Shown here piece by piece: positions 7,709 to 18,192 of a DNA stretch of 64,000 nt. The translations under genes and the position numbers were made by a program. The DNA is from Gammaproteobacteria bacterium LSUCC0057. Its GTDB lineage: Bacteria > Pseudomonadota > Gammaproteobacteria > Pseudomonadales > Porticoccaceae. Each line of letters begins with the position of its first letter. Within the stretch, counting starts at the first letter, position 1. The stretch lies in the NCBI GenBank assembly GCA_004535795.1, contig SPIA01000001.1, forward strand, positions 941,659-1,005,658, read 5' to 3'. The notes beneath the pieces are model-generated. The model was given only the letters and a program-made list of their open reading frames with translations. It did not search any database and was not told the origin of the DNA.

Positions 7709-10108
7709 TCAACTGCGCAACTCTCCGCCGTGCTCTGCCGCTACCGCGGCGATGACCGCGGCGGTCGCGGTATCTATTTCAGCGTCGCTTAGCGTGCGCT
7801 CTCGCTCTTGGAAGGTCAAGCCTATGGCGATACTTTTACTGGCTGGCGCATCGCCGGTTCCTTGTTTGGGTTGATAGAGGTCAAACAGGGTTATATCAAC
7901 CAGCTGCGGCCCTGCCGCTTGCTTGGCGGTCGCCAACAGATCACCAGCAGCAGTCGCTGAAGCAACGATGAAGGCGAGGTCGCGGCGCACCGCCGGCTGA
8001 TTGCTAAGCGGCTGAAATTGCGCCACCGGACGCTGGCTCAGCGCACTGTAGTCGAGCTCAAACAGGTAGACGGTTTGGTTGAGTGCCAGCGGCTTGTAGA
8101 GCGAGGGATGTAATGCCCCCAAGTAGCCGATAGCTTGGCCATTTAACTCGACCCGCGCCGCTTGGCCGGGGTGCAGTGCCGGCTGCTCAGCGGCATCAAT
8201 AGGACGATAGGCAACCTCCCCTCGCAACGGTGCTAACAGCGCTTCGACGTCGGCTTTGAGATCGTAGAAATCGACTTTGTCGCGGCCGCCATTCCAACTC
8301 TCTGGCAGCCGCGCACCGCAAATCAGCCCGGCAATAGCTTGGCACTGCCGCCGGCCGTCGCTCTGGGTGGCATCTTTGCTGAACTGCAGTCCGCTCTCAA
8401 ACAGTCGCACCCGTGGCTGCTGGCGCTTGAGGTTGTAGCTGGCGGCACCGAGCAGACCGACCCAGAGATTGTTGCGCATCACCGCCATCTCCGCCGAGAT
8501 AGGGTTCTGTACGGCAATACTGTCAAGGTGCGGCGCTACCAGCTGCTGCAGCGTGGGGTCGACAAAACTGTAGGTGATCGCCTCGTTGTAACCGCGCGCC
8601 AACAGCGGTGCGCGAATCTCGCTGAGCGAGCGGGCACCCTCGTGGTTGGCGGCAATATTGAGCGCCACTTGCGGTGTAGAAGTGGGCAAATTGTTGTAAC
8701 CGTAGATGCGCGCCACCTCTTCTATGAGGTCTTGCTCAATGGCCAAATCAAAACGCCAGCTCGGCGCTCGCCACTGGCTGTTACTGTCATCGGCGGCGAG
8801 TTTTTCCAGCCCCAGACGCTGCAACATAGACTCAACTTGCTCGCTGGGCAGTGCTATACCCAGCTGCTGGCTGAGCCGCGCACTGCGCAAGGTGATCTCT
8901 GCCGGTTGCGGCAGATGAGCCGGCTCTGAGCACTCAACGACCGGCCCAGCCTGACCGCCGGCAATACCGACCAACAACGCCGTGGCGCGCTCTAGCGCCT
9001 CGCGCTGCAGCTGTGGGTCGACGCCGCGCTCAAAACGGTGTGAAGAGTCGGTGTGTTTGCCGTAGCGACGTGCTTTGCCGGCGATCACTAGCGGGTTGAA
9101 CCAGGCGCTCTCTAGCACCACATCGGTGGTGGCCGCCGTTACCGCTGAGGCGGCACCGCCCATTACCCCAGCAATCGCCAGTGGGCCGTGGTCGTCGGCA
9201 ATCACTAGAGTGTCGCTGTCGACTACCACTTCGCTGTCGTCGAGCAGTGTCAGCGATTCGTCGCGACCAAAGCGCACAGTGAGTGGGCCGTTGAGCTGCT
9301 TGGCGTCAAAAGCGTGCATTGGCTGGCCGAGCTCTAACAAGACATAGTTGGTCACATCGACGGCTGGCCCCAGCGAGCGCACGCCAGCGCGGCGCAGCCG
9401 CTCCTGCATCCACACCGGGGTCGGCTGCTGTAGATCGAGACCAGTGATTAAACGGCCACAATAGCGGGCACAGCCGTGCGCCGCTTGCAGCTCTATCGCC
9501 GGGGTGCGCTGCTCTGTGACCTCTACCGGCTGCCAACTCGGCGCGGTGACAGCGCTGTTGTTGAGGGCGGCGATCTCTCGCGCCAAACCGCGCACGCTCA
9601 GACAGTCGCCGCGGTTGGGGGTTAAATCGATCTCAATGATGGTGTCGGCCAGCGCCAGGTAATCGGCCAGTGCGGCGCCGACCGGGGCGTCGGGCGATAA
9701 CTCCCATAGACCGTCGTTGGCCTCACCCAGCCCCAACTCCTGCTGCGCGCAGAGCATGCCGAACGACTCAACGCCGCGCAGCTTAGCCTTTTTAATTTTG
9801 AAGTTATCTGGCAGCTGCGCGCCGACAGTGGCAAAAGGCACTTTAATCCCGACCCGGGCATTGGCGGCACCACACACCACTTGGGCGTGGCTGGCAGCGC
9901 CGTGGGCGACCTGGCAGATGCGCAATTTGTCGGCGTCGGGGTGCTGCTCGCAGCCGACAATTTCGCCCACCACTACCCCAGGCAGCGGCTCACTGGCCGG
10001 TTCAATGCCGTCGACTTCAAGGCCGGCCATGGTCAGCTGCTCAGCCAGAGCGGCGGTCTCTATGCCGGGCTGCACCCACTCTCGCAACCAAACTTCACTT
10101 AATTTCAT
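7709..10108 (-). CDS. pheT: Phenylalanyl-tRNA synthetase beta subunit
   Basis: This 799-residue beta chain of the alpha2-beta2 enzyme charges tRNA-Phe in the cytoplasm. It matches the usual length of about 795. The N-terminus MKLSEVWLREWVQPG leads into an EMAP-like tRNA-binding domain (about residues 40-150, with HPDADKLRICQV). The B3/B4 editing domain follows (around 210-380), then B5, the core fold and a C-terminal ferredoxin-like anticodon-binding domain (FQERERTLSDAEI). The ATG has an AAGG ribosome site. pheS lies 66 bp upstream and ihfA 80 bp downstream, all on the minus strand. Confidence 0.97.
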   Translation of the reverse strand: MKLSEVWLREWVQPGIETAALAEQLTMAGLEVDGIEPASEPLPGVVVGEIVGCEQHPDADKLRICQVAHGAASHAQVVCGAANARVGIKVPFATVGAQLPDNFKIKKAKLRGVESFGMLCAQQELGLGEANDGLWELSPDAPVGAALADYLALADTIIEIDLTPNRGDCLSVRGLAREIAALNNSAVTAPSWQPVEVTEQRTPAIELQAAHGCARYCGRLITGLDLQQPTPVWMQERLRRAGVRSLGPAVDVTNYVLLELGQPMHAFDAKQLNGPLTVRFGRDESLTLLDDSEVVVDSDTLVIADDHGPLAIAGVMGGAASAVTAATTDVVLESAWFNPLVIAGKARRYGKHTDSSHRFERGVDPQLQREALERATALLVGIAGGQAGPVVECSEPAHLPQPAEITLRSARLSQQLGIALPSEQVESMLQRLGLEKLAADDSNSQWRAPSWRFDLAIEQDLIEEVARIYGYNNLPTSTPQVALNIAANHEGARSLSEIRAPLLARGYNEAITYSFVDPTLQQLVAPHLDSIAVQNPISAEMAVMRNNLWVGLLGAASYNLKRQQPRVRLFESGLQFSKDATQSDGRRQCQAIAGLICGARLPESWNGGRDKVDFYDLKADVEALLAPLRGEVAYRPIDAAEQPALHPGQAARVELNGQAIGYLGALHPSLYKPLALNQTVYLFELDYSALSQRPVAQFQPLSNQPAVRRDLAFIVASATAAGDLLATAKQAAGPQLVDITLFDLYQPKQGTGDAPASKSIAIGLTFQERERTLSDAEIDTATAAVIAAVAAEHGGELRS

Positions 10109-10174
10109 CGCATAACCTTTACTGTAATGGTGTTGTCGCGCGTTACTTGCCGACGCTAGGCAAACTCAGTGCCG

Positions 10175-11206
<1,032 letters not shown>

Positions 11207-11241
11207 TTATTAACTGGCTCGCCGGCAGCGGGCCGGCGGGC

Positions 11242-11273
11242 AAAAAAAAGGGAAAGAGCCTGCGCTCTTTCCC
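11242..11273 (-). terminator. Intrinsic terminator between rplT and pheS
   Basis: On the minus strand a 10-bp stem GGGAAAGAGC/GCTCTTTCCC with a 4-base loop is followed by eight T residues. It stands 54 bp before the pheS start. In E. coli a terminator at this place is the attenuator of pheST, read through when Phe-tRNA is scarce. Here it may be an attenuator or a partial terminator for the ribosomal protein genes. Confidence 0.9.
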
Positions 11274-11276
11274 TGT

Positions 11277-11334
11277 GGTTGCTTAGCAACCTTTGTTGTA
11301 CACAGTGCAGGCAGAGGGGTGCACCCTCTCCTGC
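11277..11334 (-). promoter_or_regulatory. Leader hairpins and 13-codon mini-ORF upstream of pheST
   Basis: Two more hairpins precede the terminator on the minus strand. A long one at 11307-11334 has one bulge, and a perfect one at 11277-11291 has the form GGTTGC-TAA-GCAACC. A mini-ORF with a GTG start at 11324 and a GGAGAGG site overlaps the first hairpin, and its TAA stop (11283-11285) falls in the loop of the second. The peptide, VHPSACTVYNKGC, contains no phenylalanine, so classical Phe-codon attenuation is not supported. The layout still links leader translation to the RNA fold. The mini-ORF itself is an inference. Confidence 0.4.
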
Positions 11335-11340
11335 CGGCAG

Positions 11341-11697
11341 TTAACCCAGGGCAGCTTTTGCCTGTGCAACTACCGCGCCAAAGGCGGCTTTGTCGTGTAC
11401 TGCCAGGTCGGCGAGGACGCGGCGGTCCAGCTCGATACCGGCTTTGTTGAGGCCATCGATCAGACGGCTGTAGCTCAACCCTTCAACGCGCGACTGGGCG
11501 TTGATACGGGCAATCCACAGACGACGGAAAGTGCGCTTTTTAACGCGACGGTCGCGGTAAGCGTATTGACCGGCTTTAGTGACGGCTTGTACCGCTACTC
11601 GGAAAACGCGGCTGCGCGCTCCGTAGTAACCTTTGGCTAATTTAAGAATCTTCTTGTGTCGACGGCTGGCCTCGACACCACGTTTTACGCGGGGCAT
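11341..11697 (-). CDS. rplT: 50S ribosomal protein L20
   Basis: This is the 118-residue L20, which binds 23S rRNA early in assembly of the large subunit. It has the standard start [20 protein letters not shown], rich in basic residues, and a normal length. The ATG follows a strong TAGGAGAG ribosome site. It sits 29 bp downstream of rpmI in the usual infC-rpmI-rplT order. In E. coli L20 represses translation of its own operon; no specific L20 target site could be identified here by eye. Confidence 0.98.
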   Translation of the reverse strand: MPRVKRGVEASRRHKKILKLAKGYYGARSRVFRVAVQAVTKAGQYAYRDRRVKKRTFRRLWIARINAQSRVEGLSYSRLIDGLNKAGIELDRRVLADLAVHDKAAFGAVVAQAKAALG

Positions 11698-11726
11698 ATT
11701 ACTCTCCTACCGAAAATGTTAGTGGC

Positions 11727-11918
11727 TTAAACGCGAAGCATGCGGTCAACACGCGGTGAATCCGAAGGATTCATGATGCTGGTGCCGCGCAGCTGGCGCT
11801 TACGCTTGGTGGTCATTTTGGTCAGGATGTGGCTCTTATGAGCGTGCTTATGCTTGTAACCTGCCGCCGTTTTTTTGAAGCGTTTTGCCGCTCCACTGTG
11901 GGCTTTTGCTTTTGGCAT
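11727..11918 (-). CDS. rpmI: 50S ribosomal protein L35
   Basis: This is the 63-residue L35, a small basic large-subunit protein. The start [20 protein letters not shown] and the central [19 protein letters not shown] are characteristic. A GGAG ribosome site lies seven bases before the ATG. It stands between infC (90-bp gap upstream) and rplT, on the minus strand, as in most gammaproteobacteria. The length is typical and nothing is unusual. Confidence 0.98.
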   Translation of the reverse strand: MPKAKAHSGAAKRFKKTAAGYKHKHAHKSHILTKMTTKRKRQLRGTSIMNPSDSPRVDRMLRV

Positions 11919-12008
11919 TGCTGTTCTCCAATGTTGAGAGGTTTAAGTAAATTAAGAAGTGACGCCCGGACAGCCTGCCAAAATCTGGCTGCGCGCGGGT
12001 CGTACCGG

Positions 12009-12533
12009 CTACTTCTTAGAACGTGGAGCCATAACCATGGTCATTTGACGACCTTCCATCTTTGGGTACTGCTCCACTTGGGCGAGCTCCGACAAATCTG
12101 CTTCAATGCGCTTCATCATCTGCATACCGAGCTCTTGGTGAGCCATCTCACGACCGCGAAAACGCAGCGTGATTTTGGCTTTGTCACCATCTCCAAAAAA
12201 GCGCACCAAGTTGCGTAATTTCACTTGGTAGTCGCCATCATCCGTACCAGGACGGAATTTCATCTCTTTAACCTGAGTCTGCTTCTGCTTCTTCTTTTGC
12301 AGGTTGGCTTTTTTCTTCAGGTCAAAGATGTGTTTGCCGTGATCCATAATTTTGCAGACTGGCGGCTCGGCGTCGGGAGAGATCTCCACCAGATCGAGCG
12401 CAGCTTGTTGCGCTGCAGCCAAAGCCTCGGCAATGGTGACTACACCTACTTGTTCACCATCGGCGGCAATCAGTCTTACTTGTGGGGCGGTTATATCGTC
12501 GTTAAGACGCGCCCGTTTATTATCTTTTTTAAT
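12009..12533 (-). CDS. infC: Translation initiation factor IF-3 with ATT start codon
   Basis: IF-3 checks the start codon and initiator tRNA on the 30S subunit and prevents early joining of the 50S. From the ATT at 12533 the protein has 174 residues and opens [14 protein letters not shown], the normal IF-3 N-terminus. A GGAG site lies eight bases upstream. No ATG, GTG or TTG is in frame between the upstream TGA and this ATT. Starting at the first internal ATG (12422) would remove 37 conserved residues. E. coli infC also uses ATT, which lets IF-3 repress its own translation. The thrS stop is 33 bp upstream. Confidence 0.95.
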   Translation of the reverse strand: MKKDNKRARLNDDITAPQVRLIAADGEQVGVVTIAEALAAAQQAALDLVEISPDAEPPVCKIMDHGKHIFDLKKKANLQKKKQKQTQVKEMKFRPGTDDGDYQVKLRNLVRFFGDGDKAKITLRFRGREMAHQELGMQMMKRIEADLSELAQVEQYPKMEGRQMTMVMAPRSKK

Positions 12534-12566
12534 GGATACTTCTCCGTTGTTAACAAAAACTCATAT

Positions 12567-14474
12567 TCACACGCGCGTTGCGACATCGCTGCGCAGCAGG
12601 TCGGCAAAGGCTTCCACAGCCATAGTGCCCAACTCCTCTCCGCTGCGGCCGCGCACAGTGACTGTGCCGGCATCGCGCTCTTTGTCTCCCGCCACTAACA
12701 GGTAAGGGGTGCGCTGAATAGAATGCTCGCGGATTTTAAAGCCGATCTTCTCGTTTCTCAAGTCCGAATTGACTCTAAACCCTTTATTTCTCAAAGATTT
12801 TGCCACTTCTTCGACATATTCGCCCTGCGCGTCGGTAATGTTCATCACCACCGCCTGCTGCGGCGCCAGCCAAACCGGGAAGGCGCCCTCGTAGTGTTCG
12901 ATGAGAATACCGATGAAACGCTCAAACGATCCCAGAATAGCGCGGTGCAGCATCACCGGCACTTGGCGGCTGCCATCTTCGGCGACATATTGCGCATCGA
13001 GCCGTCCCGGCATAGAGAAGTCCACCTGAATAGTGCCCAGCTGCCACACCCGGCCGATGCAGTCCTTCAGCGAGAATTCAATTTTAGGGCCGTAGAAAGC
13101 GCCCTCACCGGGCAGCTCCTGCCACGGCAGCTTGGCGGCGTCGAGGGCATCGGCGAGCGCCTGCTCGGCGCGATCCCAGCTCTCGTCGGAGCCAACCCGC
13201 TGCTCGGGGCGAGTCGACAGCCGGTAGATAATCTCTGCAAAGCCAAAGTCGCGGTAGACCTGGTGCAAAAATTCGATAAAGCTCGCCACCTCGCTCTGGA
13301 TCTGCGCCTCGGTGCAGAAAATATGGGCATCATCCTGGGTAAAGCCACGCACCCGCATAATGCCGTGCAGCGAACCGGAGGGCTCGTTGCGATGGCAGGC
13401 GCCAAATTCGGCGAGGCGCAGCGGCAGATCGCGGTAGCTTTTCAAGCCCTGGTTGAACACCTGAACGTGGCAGGGGCAGTTCATCGGTTTAATGGCAAAT
13501 GCCCGCTCTTCGCTGTGCAGCGCGAACATATCGTCGCCAAATTTGTCGGCGTGGCCGGAGCGCTGCCAGAGCGAGAAGTCGACAATCTGCGGCGTTTTAA
13601 TCTCTTGATAGCCGTGCTGGCGCTGCGCCTCGCGCATGTACGCTTCAATGGTGTTGTAGATGCTCCAGCCGTTGGGGTGCCAAAACACCGAGCCGGGCGC
13701 CTCCTCTTGCATATGGAAAAGGTCAAACTTTTTACCCAACTTGCGGTGGTCGCGCTTCTCCGCCTCGGCCAACCGGTTGAGGTAGGCTTTCAGCTCTTTA
13801 GGGTTGCTCCAGGCGGTGCCGTAAATGCGCTGCAACATGGCATTGTTACTATCGCCGCGCCAGTAGGCGCCGGCCACTTTGGTCAGCTTGAACGCCTTCA
13901 ACTTGCCGGTGGAGGGCACGTGGGGGCCGCGACAGAGGTCGATAAAATCGCCCTGGCGGTAGAGGCCAATGGTCTGGTCGTCGGGGATTGAGGCAATAAT
14001 TTCTGCTTTGTACTGCTCGCCAATCGACTGGAAGAAGGCGACCGCCTCATCGCGCTGCCACTCTTCGCGAGTCACGGCGATATCCTCGGCGGCCAACTCG
14101 CTCATACGCTGCTCAATGGCGGCCAAGTCCTCGGGGGTGAAGGCGCGCTCAAAGGCAAAGTCGTAGTAAAAGCCATCGTCAATGGTTGGGCCGATGGTCA
14201 CCTGCGCACTCGGATAGAGCTGCTTTACCGCCATCGCCAACAGGTGGGCGGTGGAGTGGCGAATCAACTCCAGCGCCTGCTCTGAGCGGTCGGTAATAAT
14301 TGCCAACTGTGCGTCACTGTCGATGGTGTAGGAGGCATCCACCTCGCGGCCATCGACCACGCCAGCGAGGGTCGCCTTGGCCAGCCCGGCACCGATATCG
14401 GCAGCCACTTGAGCAACGGTGACGGGGTGTTCGAATGCGCGCTGTGCGCCATCGGGCAGAGTAATAACCGGCAT
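12567..14474 (-). CDS. thrS: Threonyl-tRNA synthetase
   Basis: This 635-residue class II synthetase charges tRNA-Thr. The order of domains is the usual one: an N-terminal TGS domain (residues 1-60), a second editing domain with the zinc-hydrolase-like [12 protein letters not shown] near residue 73, the catalytic core with [10 protein letters not shown] (a Zn-binding Cys) and [10 protein letters not shown], and a C-terminal anticodon domain. The ATG at 14474 (MPVITLPDG) has an AGGA site, whereas the frame open 11 codons upstream has no support. It is the first gene of the minus-strand operon with infC, rpmI, rplT and pheST. Confidence 0.97.
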   Translation of the reverse strand: MPVITLPDGAQRAFEHPVTVAQVAADIGAGLAKATLAGVVDGREVDASYTIDSDAQLAIITDRSEQALELIRHSTAHLLAMAVKQLYPSAQVTIGPTIDDGFYYDFAFERAFTPEDLAAIEQRMSELAAEDIAVTREEWQRDEAVAFFQSIGEQYKAEIIASIPDDQTIGLYRQGDFIDLCRGPHVPSTGKLKAFKLTKVAGAYWRGDSNNAMLQRIYGTAWSNPKELKAYLNRLAEAEKRDHRKLGKKFDLFHMQEEAPGSVFWHPNGWSIYNTIEAYMREAQRQHGYQEIKTPQIVDFSLWQRSGHADKFGDDMFALHSEERAFAIKPMNCPCHVQVFNQGLKSYRDLPLRLAEFGACHRNEPSGSLHGIMRVRGFTQDDAHIFCTEAQIQSEVASFIEFLHQVYRDFGFAEIIYRLSTRPEQRVGSDESWDRAEQALADALDAAKLPWQELPGEGAFYGPKIEFSLKDCIGRVWQLGTIQVDFSMPGRLDAQYVAEDGSRQVPVMLHRAILGSFERFIGILIEHYEGAFPVWLAPQQAVVMNITDAQGEYVEEVAKSLRNKGFRVNSDLRNEKIGFKIREHSIQRTPYLLVAGDKERDAGTVTVRGRSGEELGTMAVEAFADLLRSDVATRV

Positions 14475-14596
14475 GGGGGTTCCTTGGTCAGTGGTGGCCA
14501 CTACCAAAGGCCACGTGCAGAGTGATCAGGCGGTGCGGTAACACCGTCGCCGGCAATTTTACTTGCTTGATGGCCAGTTTCAAGCACAATGCCGCC

Positions 14597-15082
14597 ATGA
14601 GTGAACTTTCCCCCGGCGCTGCTGCAGCCACTATTTATGTCGATGCCGACGCCTGCCCGAAGGTGATCAAAGAGATCTTGTTCCGCGCCGCCGAGCGCAC
14701 CGGCATTGCGGTGGTGCTAGTCGCCAACCAAGCCATCGCCATCCCGCGCATTCCGTCACTGCGCGCGGTGCAGGTGGCCCAGGGGTTTGATGTCGCCGAC
14801 AACTACATTGTGCAACAGGTAGTGGCCGGTGACTTGGTGATTACCGCCGATATACCGCTGGCTGCTGAGGTGATTGAAAAACAGGCTGCCGCACTCAACC
14901 CACGCGGCGAGCGCTACACCGCCGGAAATATTAAGGCGCGGCTGACCATGCGCGACTTTATGGAGACTATGCGTTCCAGTGCGCTACACGTTGGCGGCGG
15001 GCCGCCGCCGTTAAATCAGCGCGACCGCATGGAGTTTGCCAACCAGCTGGACCGCTATTTGGCCAAAGTTACAAGCCGCTGA
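14597..15082 (+). CDS. yaiI: UPF0178 (YaiI/YqxD) family protein
   Basis: This 161-residue protein belongs to the DUF188/UPF0178 family, which has a PIN-like fold and no established function. The core motif is [15 protein letters not shown] near the N-terminus, with the conserved [12 protein letters not shown] and the C-terminal FMETMRSS and [12 protein letters not shown] segments. Start choice is uncertain. The ATG at 14597 gives a normal-length protein but has no clear ribosome site; an ATG at 14570 would add nine residues. It is divergent from thrS and converges with the glutaredoxin-like gene, overlapping it by 14 bp. Confidence 0.88.
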   Translation: MSELSPGAAAATIYVDADACPKVIKEILFRAAERTGIAVVLVANQAIAIPRIPSLRAVQVAQGFDVADNYIVQQVVAGDLVITADIPLAAEVIEKQAAALNPRGERYTAGNIKARLTMRDFMETMRSSALHVGGGPPPLNQRDRMEFANQLDRYLAKVTSR

Positions 15083-15329
15083 CCCCGGCTTGCTGCAACA
15101 GCCGCCGCAGCTGGCCGCGGCTAAACGGCCAACCCTTTTCTAACGGCTCGGGCAGCGCCGGCACGCTGACCACTGGGATGGTGTAGCGCAACCGCTCATA
15201 GAGCAGCGGGTCGCTGTTGATGTCTACCTTGCGCAAAGCGACTCCACACTCCGCCAGCAGCGGCTGCAAAATAGCCTCGGCCTGTTCGCACAGATGGCAG
15301 TGCGGGCCGGTGTAGAGCGTGATCACCAC
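15069..15329 (-). CDS. Glutaredoxin-like thiol-disulfide protein (DUF836)
   Basis: This 86-residue protein has a thioredoxin-fold start, [17 protein letters not shown], with a CHLC active-site pair. The cis-proline segment IPVVSVP comes later. Such DUF836 proteins are small cytoplasmic redox proteins without a defined partner. The GTG start overlaps the end of rlmKL by 7 bp, so the two genes are translationally coupled. A second GTG one codon later is an alternative start. The 3' end overlaps the convergent yaiI gene. Confidence 0.82.
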   Translation of the reverse strand: MVITLYTGPHCHLCEQAEAILQPLLAECGVALRKVDINSDPLLYERLRYTIPVVSVPALPEPLEKGWPFSRGQLRRLLQQAGVSGL

Positions 15330-17620
15330 TTACTGCGATCCCACACCGACTGTTTGCCCGCGCTCTGCTCAGCGTTGCCGCGATTGCTACGGCGTTGCGG
15401 CCGGGCACCGTCGCGAGCAGCGGCATAGGGGTCGCGCGGCTGGGGCTGATGCAGGTGCTCAATACGCCAGACGTTGTGCAGGCGCGCATCGCGGGCGAAG
15501 TCGGGATCAAAGGTAGCGGCGGTGATGTCGCTGACTCGAAAACTGTCCAGCAGCGCTTCATCCAATTTAAATTTGCGGAAGTTATTGGAAAAAATAAGCA
15601 CCCCACCCGGCGCCAATTTAGCCATAGCGCCCCGAATCAACTCACTGTGATCGCGCTGGATATCTAGCGAGCCGGCCATTTTTTTCGAGTTAGAAAAAGT
15701 CGGCGGGTCGAGAAAGATCAGGTCAAACTCGCCGATACCGCGCTCCAGCCACTCCTGAACGTTGGCGCGCATCAGCGGGTTGTCGCGCTCGTCGAGATCG
15801 TTCAGTTCAAAATTGCGCCGCGACCAGTCCAGGTAGGTGTTGGAGAGGTCGATACTCAAGGTCTTCTCGGCACCGCCGAGCGCGGCGTGAATGGACGCAG
15901 CCGAGGTGTAGCTAAACAGGTTTAAAAAGCGCTTGCCGGCAGCCAGCTCGCCGATCATTTTGCGCACCGGGCGGTGGTCGAGAAACAACCCGGTATCTAG
16001 ATAGTCGGTAAAGTTTACCTCCAACCGCGCCGGCCCCTCCTGCACCACTAGCTGTTTGCTGTTGGCGCTGCCGAGTTTTTGATACTGGTCGCTGCCCTTC
16101 TGCTGGGCGCGCTCTTTATAAAAGCGCTGCGAATTGGGCAGGTAGGCTTTTACCGCCGCGCGCACATCCTCAAAATTGCGCCGCGCCTGGCCGGCGTCGA
16201 TGGTCGCTGGCGGCGCATATTCCTGCACGTGTAGTACATCGCCGCCCTGCTCGAGCCGGTAGTAGTCAATCGCCACTGCGTACTCGGGTAGGTCGCGGTC
16301 GTAGAGCCGGTAGCAACTCACCCCACTCTGCTCCAGCCAGCTTTTTAACCGGCGGTGATTTTTGCGCAGCCGGTTGAGCAGCATCTGGGCGCCGGGCGAG
16401 ATCTCTTGGCGGGGCGGTGCCGTTTTCAGGCGCTCAGCAATAGCCGCCGATTTCGAGGTCAAATCATCAAATAACAGCAGCTTGCACTCTATCGAGCCGT
16501 TGTAAAACTTGTACTGCTTGCTCGGCGCCAGGTCGAGCTTGCGGGCCAACTCGAGGTTGCCGGTAAAAATAGCCGCCCGCCAGCCAGCAAAGTTTTTTTG
16601 CAGCACTAAACCGAGCTTTTCGTAGAGCGGCACCAGCGTCTCTTGCTCACCAATGCGCGCCCCGTAGGGCGGGTTGGTCAGCAGCAGTCCACGCTCGGCG
16701 GTGGGCTTACCAAACTGATCGATCGGCTTGAGGGCTATACGGATGTGCTCGTCGAGGCCGGCGTTGACGATATTTTCGATGGCGTAATCGACCATGCGCG
16801 GGTTGCTATCGTAACCGGTGATATTGAGCTCGAGCCCTTCCATACCGACGCGCCGGCGCTCCAGCGCCTCATCCAGCAGCCGTCGCCAGAGCTCCGGCTG
16901 GTGGTGCTGCCACGCTAAAAACCCGTAACGGTGCGAGGCTCGCAAGGTGCCGGGGGCGATATCGGCGGCGATCATGGCGCCCTCGATTAACAGCGTGCCA
17001 CTACCGCACATCGGATCGAGCAGCGCCTCGCCAGCGGCGGCGCGTTCAGCCCAGCCGCTGCGCAGCAGCAGTGCTGCTGCCAAGTTTTCTTTAAGTGGCG
17101 CATTGCCCTGGCCACTGCGGTAGCCGCGGCGGTGCAAACTCTCTCCCGCCAAGTCTAGCGAAATAGTCACATACCCTTTGTGCAGCCGCGCCTGAATACG
17201 GATGTCGGGGAGCGCCAAATCGACGTTGGGGCGGTTGCCATCGATTTCACGGAAGCGGTCGACAATGCCGTCCTTAATACGCTGGGCACCAAAGGTGGTG
17301 TGGTCAATCGACCGCGAGGTGCCGACAAAATCGATGGCAAAACTGGCATGCGAACTGAAGTGTTGCTCCCACTCGATGCCCTTGGCGGTTTCATAGAGTT
17401 GGTCGGAAGTGTCGATCTCTCTGCGCACCAGCGGTAACAATAAACGGTTGGCCAACCGCGACCAGAGACAGACCTGGTAGCCAACCGTCAGGCTACCGGT
17501 AAACGACACCGCCGCCACCGTTTCGCGCACATCCTCGGCGCCGAGCGCGACCAGCTCGGCGGCAAGCAGCGATTCGAGCCCCTTCGGACAGGTGGTTAAC
17601 CAGTGATGTGACGACGACAT
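15323..17620 (-). CDS. rlmL: Bifunctional 23S rRNA methyltransferase RlmKL
   Basis: This 765-residue fusion methylates G2445 (RlmL half) and G2069 (RlmK half) of 23S rRNA in E. coli numbering. The N-terminal half has a THUMP domain and the motif TNPPYGAR of m2G enzymes. The C-terminal half has the second Rossmann domain with NLFSYTSAASIHAALGGA and the catalytic-loop DPPTFSNSKK. The E. coli protein has about 702 residues, so this one is slightly longer. The ATG at 17620 (MSSSHHWLTTCPKGLE) gives the conserved N-terminus; a GTG at 17677 would add 19 unconserved residues. It is divergent from rmf. Confidence 0.95.
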   Translation of the reverse strand: MSSSHHWLTTCPKGLESLLAAELVALGAEDVRETVAAVSFTGSLTVGYQVCLWSRLANRLLLPLVRREIDTSDQLYETAKGIEWEQHFSSHASFAIDFVGTSRSIDHTTFGAQRIKDGIVDRFREIDGNRPNVDLALPDIRIQARLHKGYVTISLDLAGESLHRRGYRSGQGNAPLKENLAAALLLRSGWAERAAAGEALLDPMCGSGTLLIEGAMIAADIAPGTLRASHRYGFLAWQHHQPELWRRLLDEALERRRVGMEGLELNITGYDSNPRMVDYAIENIVNAGLDEHIRIALKPIDQFGKPTAERGLLLTNPPYGARIGEQETLVPLYEKLGLVLQKNFAGWRAAIFTGNLELARKLDLAPSKQYKFYNGSIECKLLLFDDLTSKSAAIAERLKTAPPRQEISPGAQMLLNRLRKNHRRLKSWLEQSGVSCYRLYDRDLPEYAVAIDYYRLEQGGDVLHVQEYAPPATIDAGQARRNFEDVRAAVKAYLPNSQRFYKERAQQKGSDQYQKLGSANSKQLVVQEGPARLEVNFTDYLDTGLFLDHRPVRKMIGELAAGKRFLNLFSYTSAASIHAALGGAEKTLSIDLSNTYLDWSRRNFELNDLDERDNPLMRANVQEWLERGIGEFDLIFLDPPTFSNSKKMAGSLDIQRDHSELIRGAMAKLAPGGVLIFSNNFRKFKLDEALLDSFRVSDITAATFDPDFARDARLHNVWRIEHLHQPQPRDPYAAARDGARPQRRSNRGNAEQSAGKQSVWDRSKW

Positions 17621-17835
17621 AGGCGGCTCTAAAGTAGATGCAACTAGGGGCCGCAGAGGCGGCGACGATGCGGTCACCCATCATAAACCGGTTTGCCAGT
17701 GGGGTCATTAACTGGGGGGCCGAGCGGCGACTAAAAAAGGTTTTTTCTGGCTGCATTGAACTTCTTTGCCAAGACGTTGGTCGTAATCTGTGCGGCCGGT
17801 CGTGCCGCACATTCTGTGTGATCTAGGAGAGAGTT

Positions 17836-18042
17836 ATGCGAAGCCACAAGAGAGACCCTTCCCAACGTTCTTTTACCCGCGGTTACCAAGCCGCCATCCA
17901 CGATAAACCCCTCAGCAGCAACCCGTTTAACCGCGACAACCCACAGGCCTTCCACTGGACCCGCGGCTGGCGCGAGGGCCGCCACGACCACTGGAACGGC
18001 TACAACGAGATGACCGCACAGGCGAAAGTGGTCAACATGTAG
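17836..18042 (+). CDS. rmf: Ribosome modulation factor
   Basis: This 68-residue basic protein pairs 70S ribosomes into inactive 100S dimers in stationary phase. The start MRSHKRDPSQRSFTRGYQA and the C-terminal WTRGWREGRHDHWNG are the family hallmarks. The TAGGAGAGAG ribosome site is very strong. It is followed by a perfect terminator at 18064-18093, so it is transcribed alone. In E. coli rmf responds to ppGpp and cAMP-CRP; no such site was established here. Confidence 0.95.
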   Translation: MRSHKRDPSQRSFTRGYQAAIHDKPLSSNPFNRDNPQAFHWTRGWREGRHDHWNGYNEMTAQAKVVNM

Positions 18043-18063
18043 CCAGCTGCGCTGCCCACCCAC

Positions 18064-18093
18064 AGCCCTCGGCAGCCACCGAGGGCTTTTTTG
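18064..18093 (+). terminator. Rho-independent terminator of rmf
   Basis: A 9-bp perfect stem AGCCCTCGG/CCGAGGGCT around a 6-base loop is followed by a run of T residues, starting 22 bp after the rmf stop. It isolates rmf from the MoxR/Bat operon downstream. Confidence 0.93.
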
Positions 18094-18192
18094 TAACCGC
18101 CTCTGCGGGTTGATAAATCTTCTCCCAGACCACATTATTCAACCGCGTTCAGTGAGCGCCACCCTTTCATTGATGCAACTAAGGAGCCCTCT

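Noticed and set aside
12723-13991. A 422-codon plus-strand frame opposite thrS
   Set aside because: It is antisense to a highly conserved synthetase, and its residues show no family features. Long antisense frames are expected in GC-rich genes.
17756-17789. Sigma-70 promoter for rmf (TTGAAC and TAATCT)
   Set aside because: The two hexamers are 22 bp apart, too far for a normal promoter.
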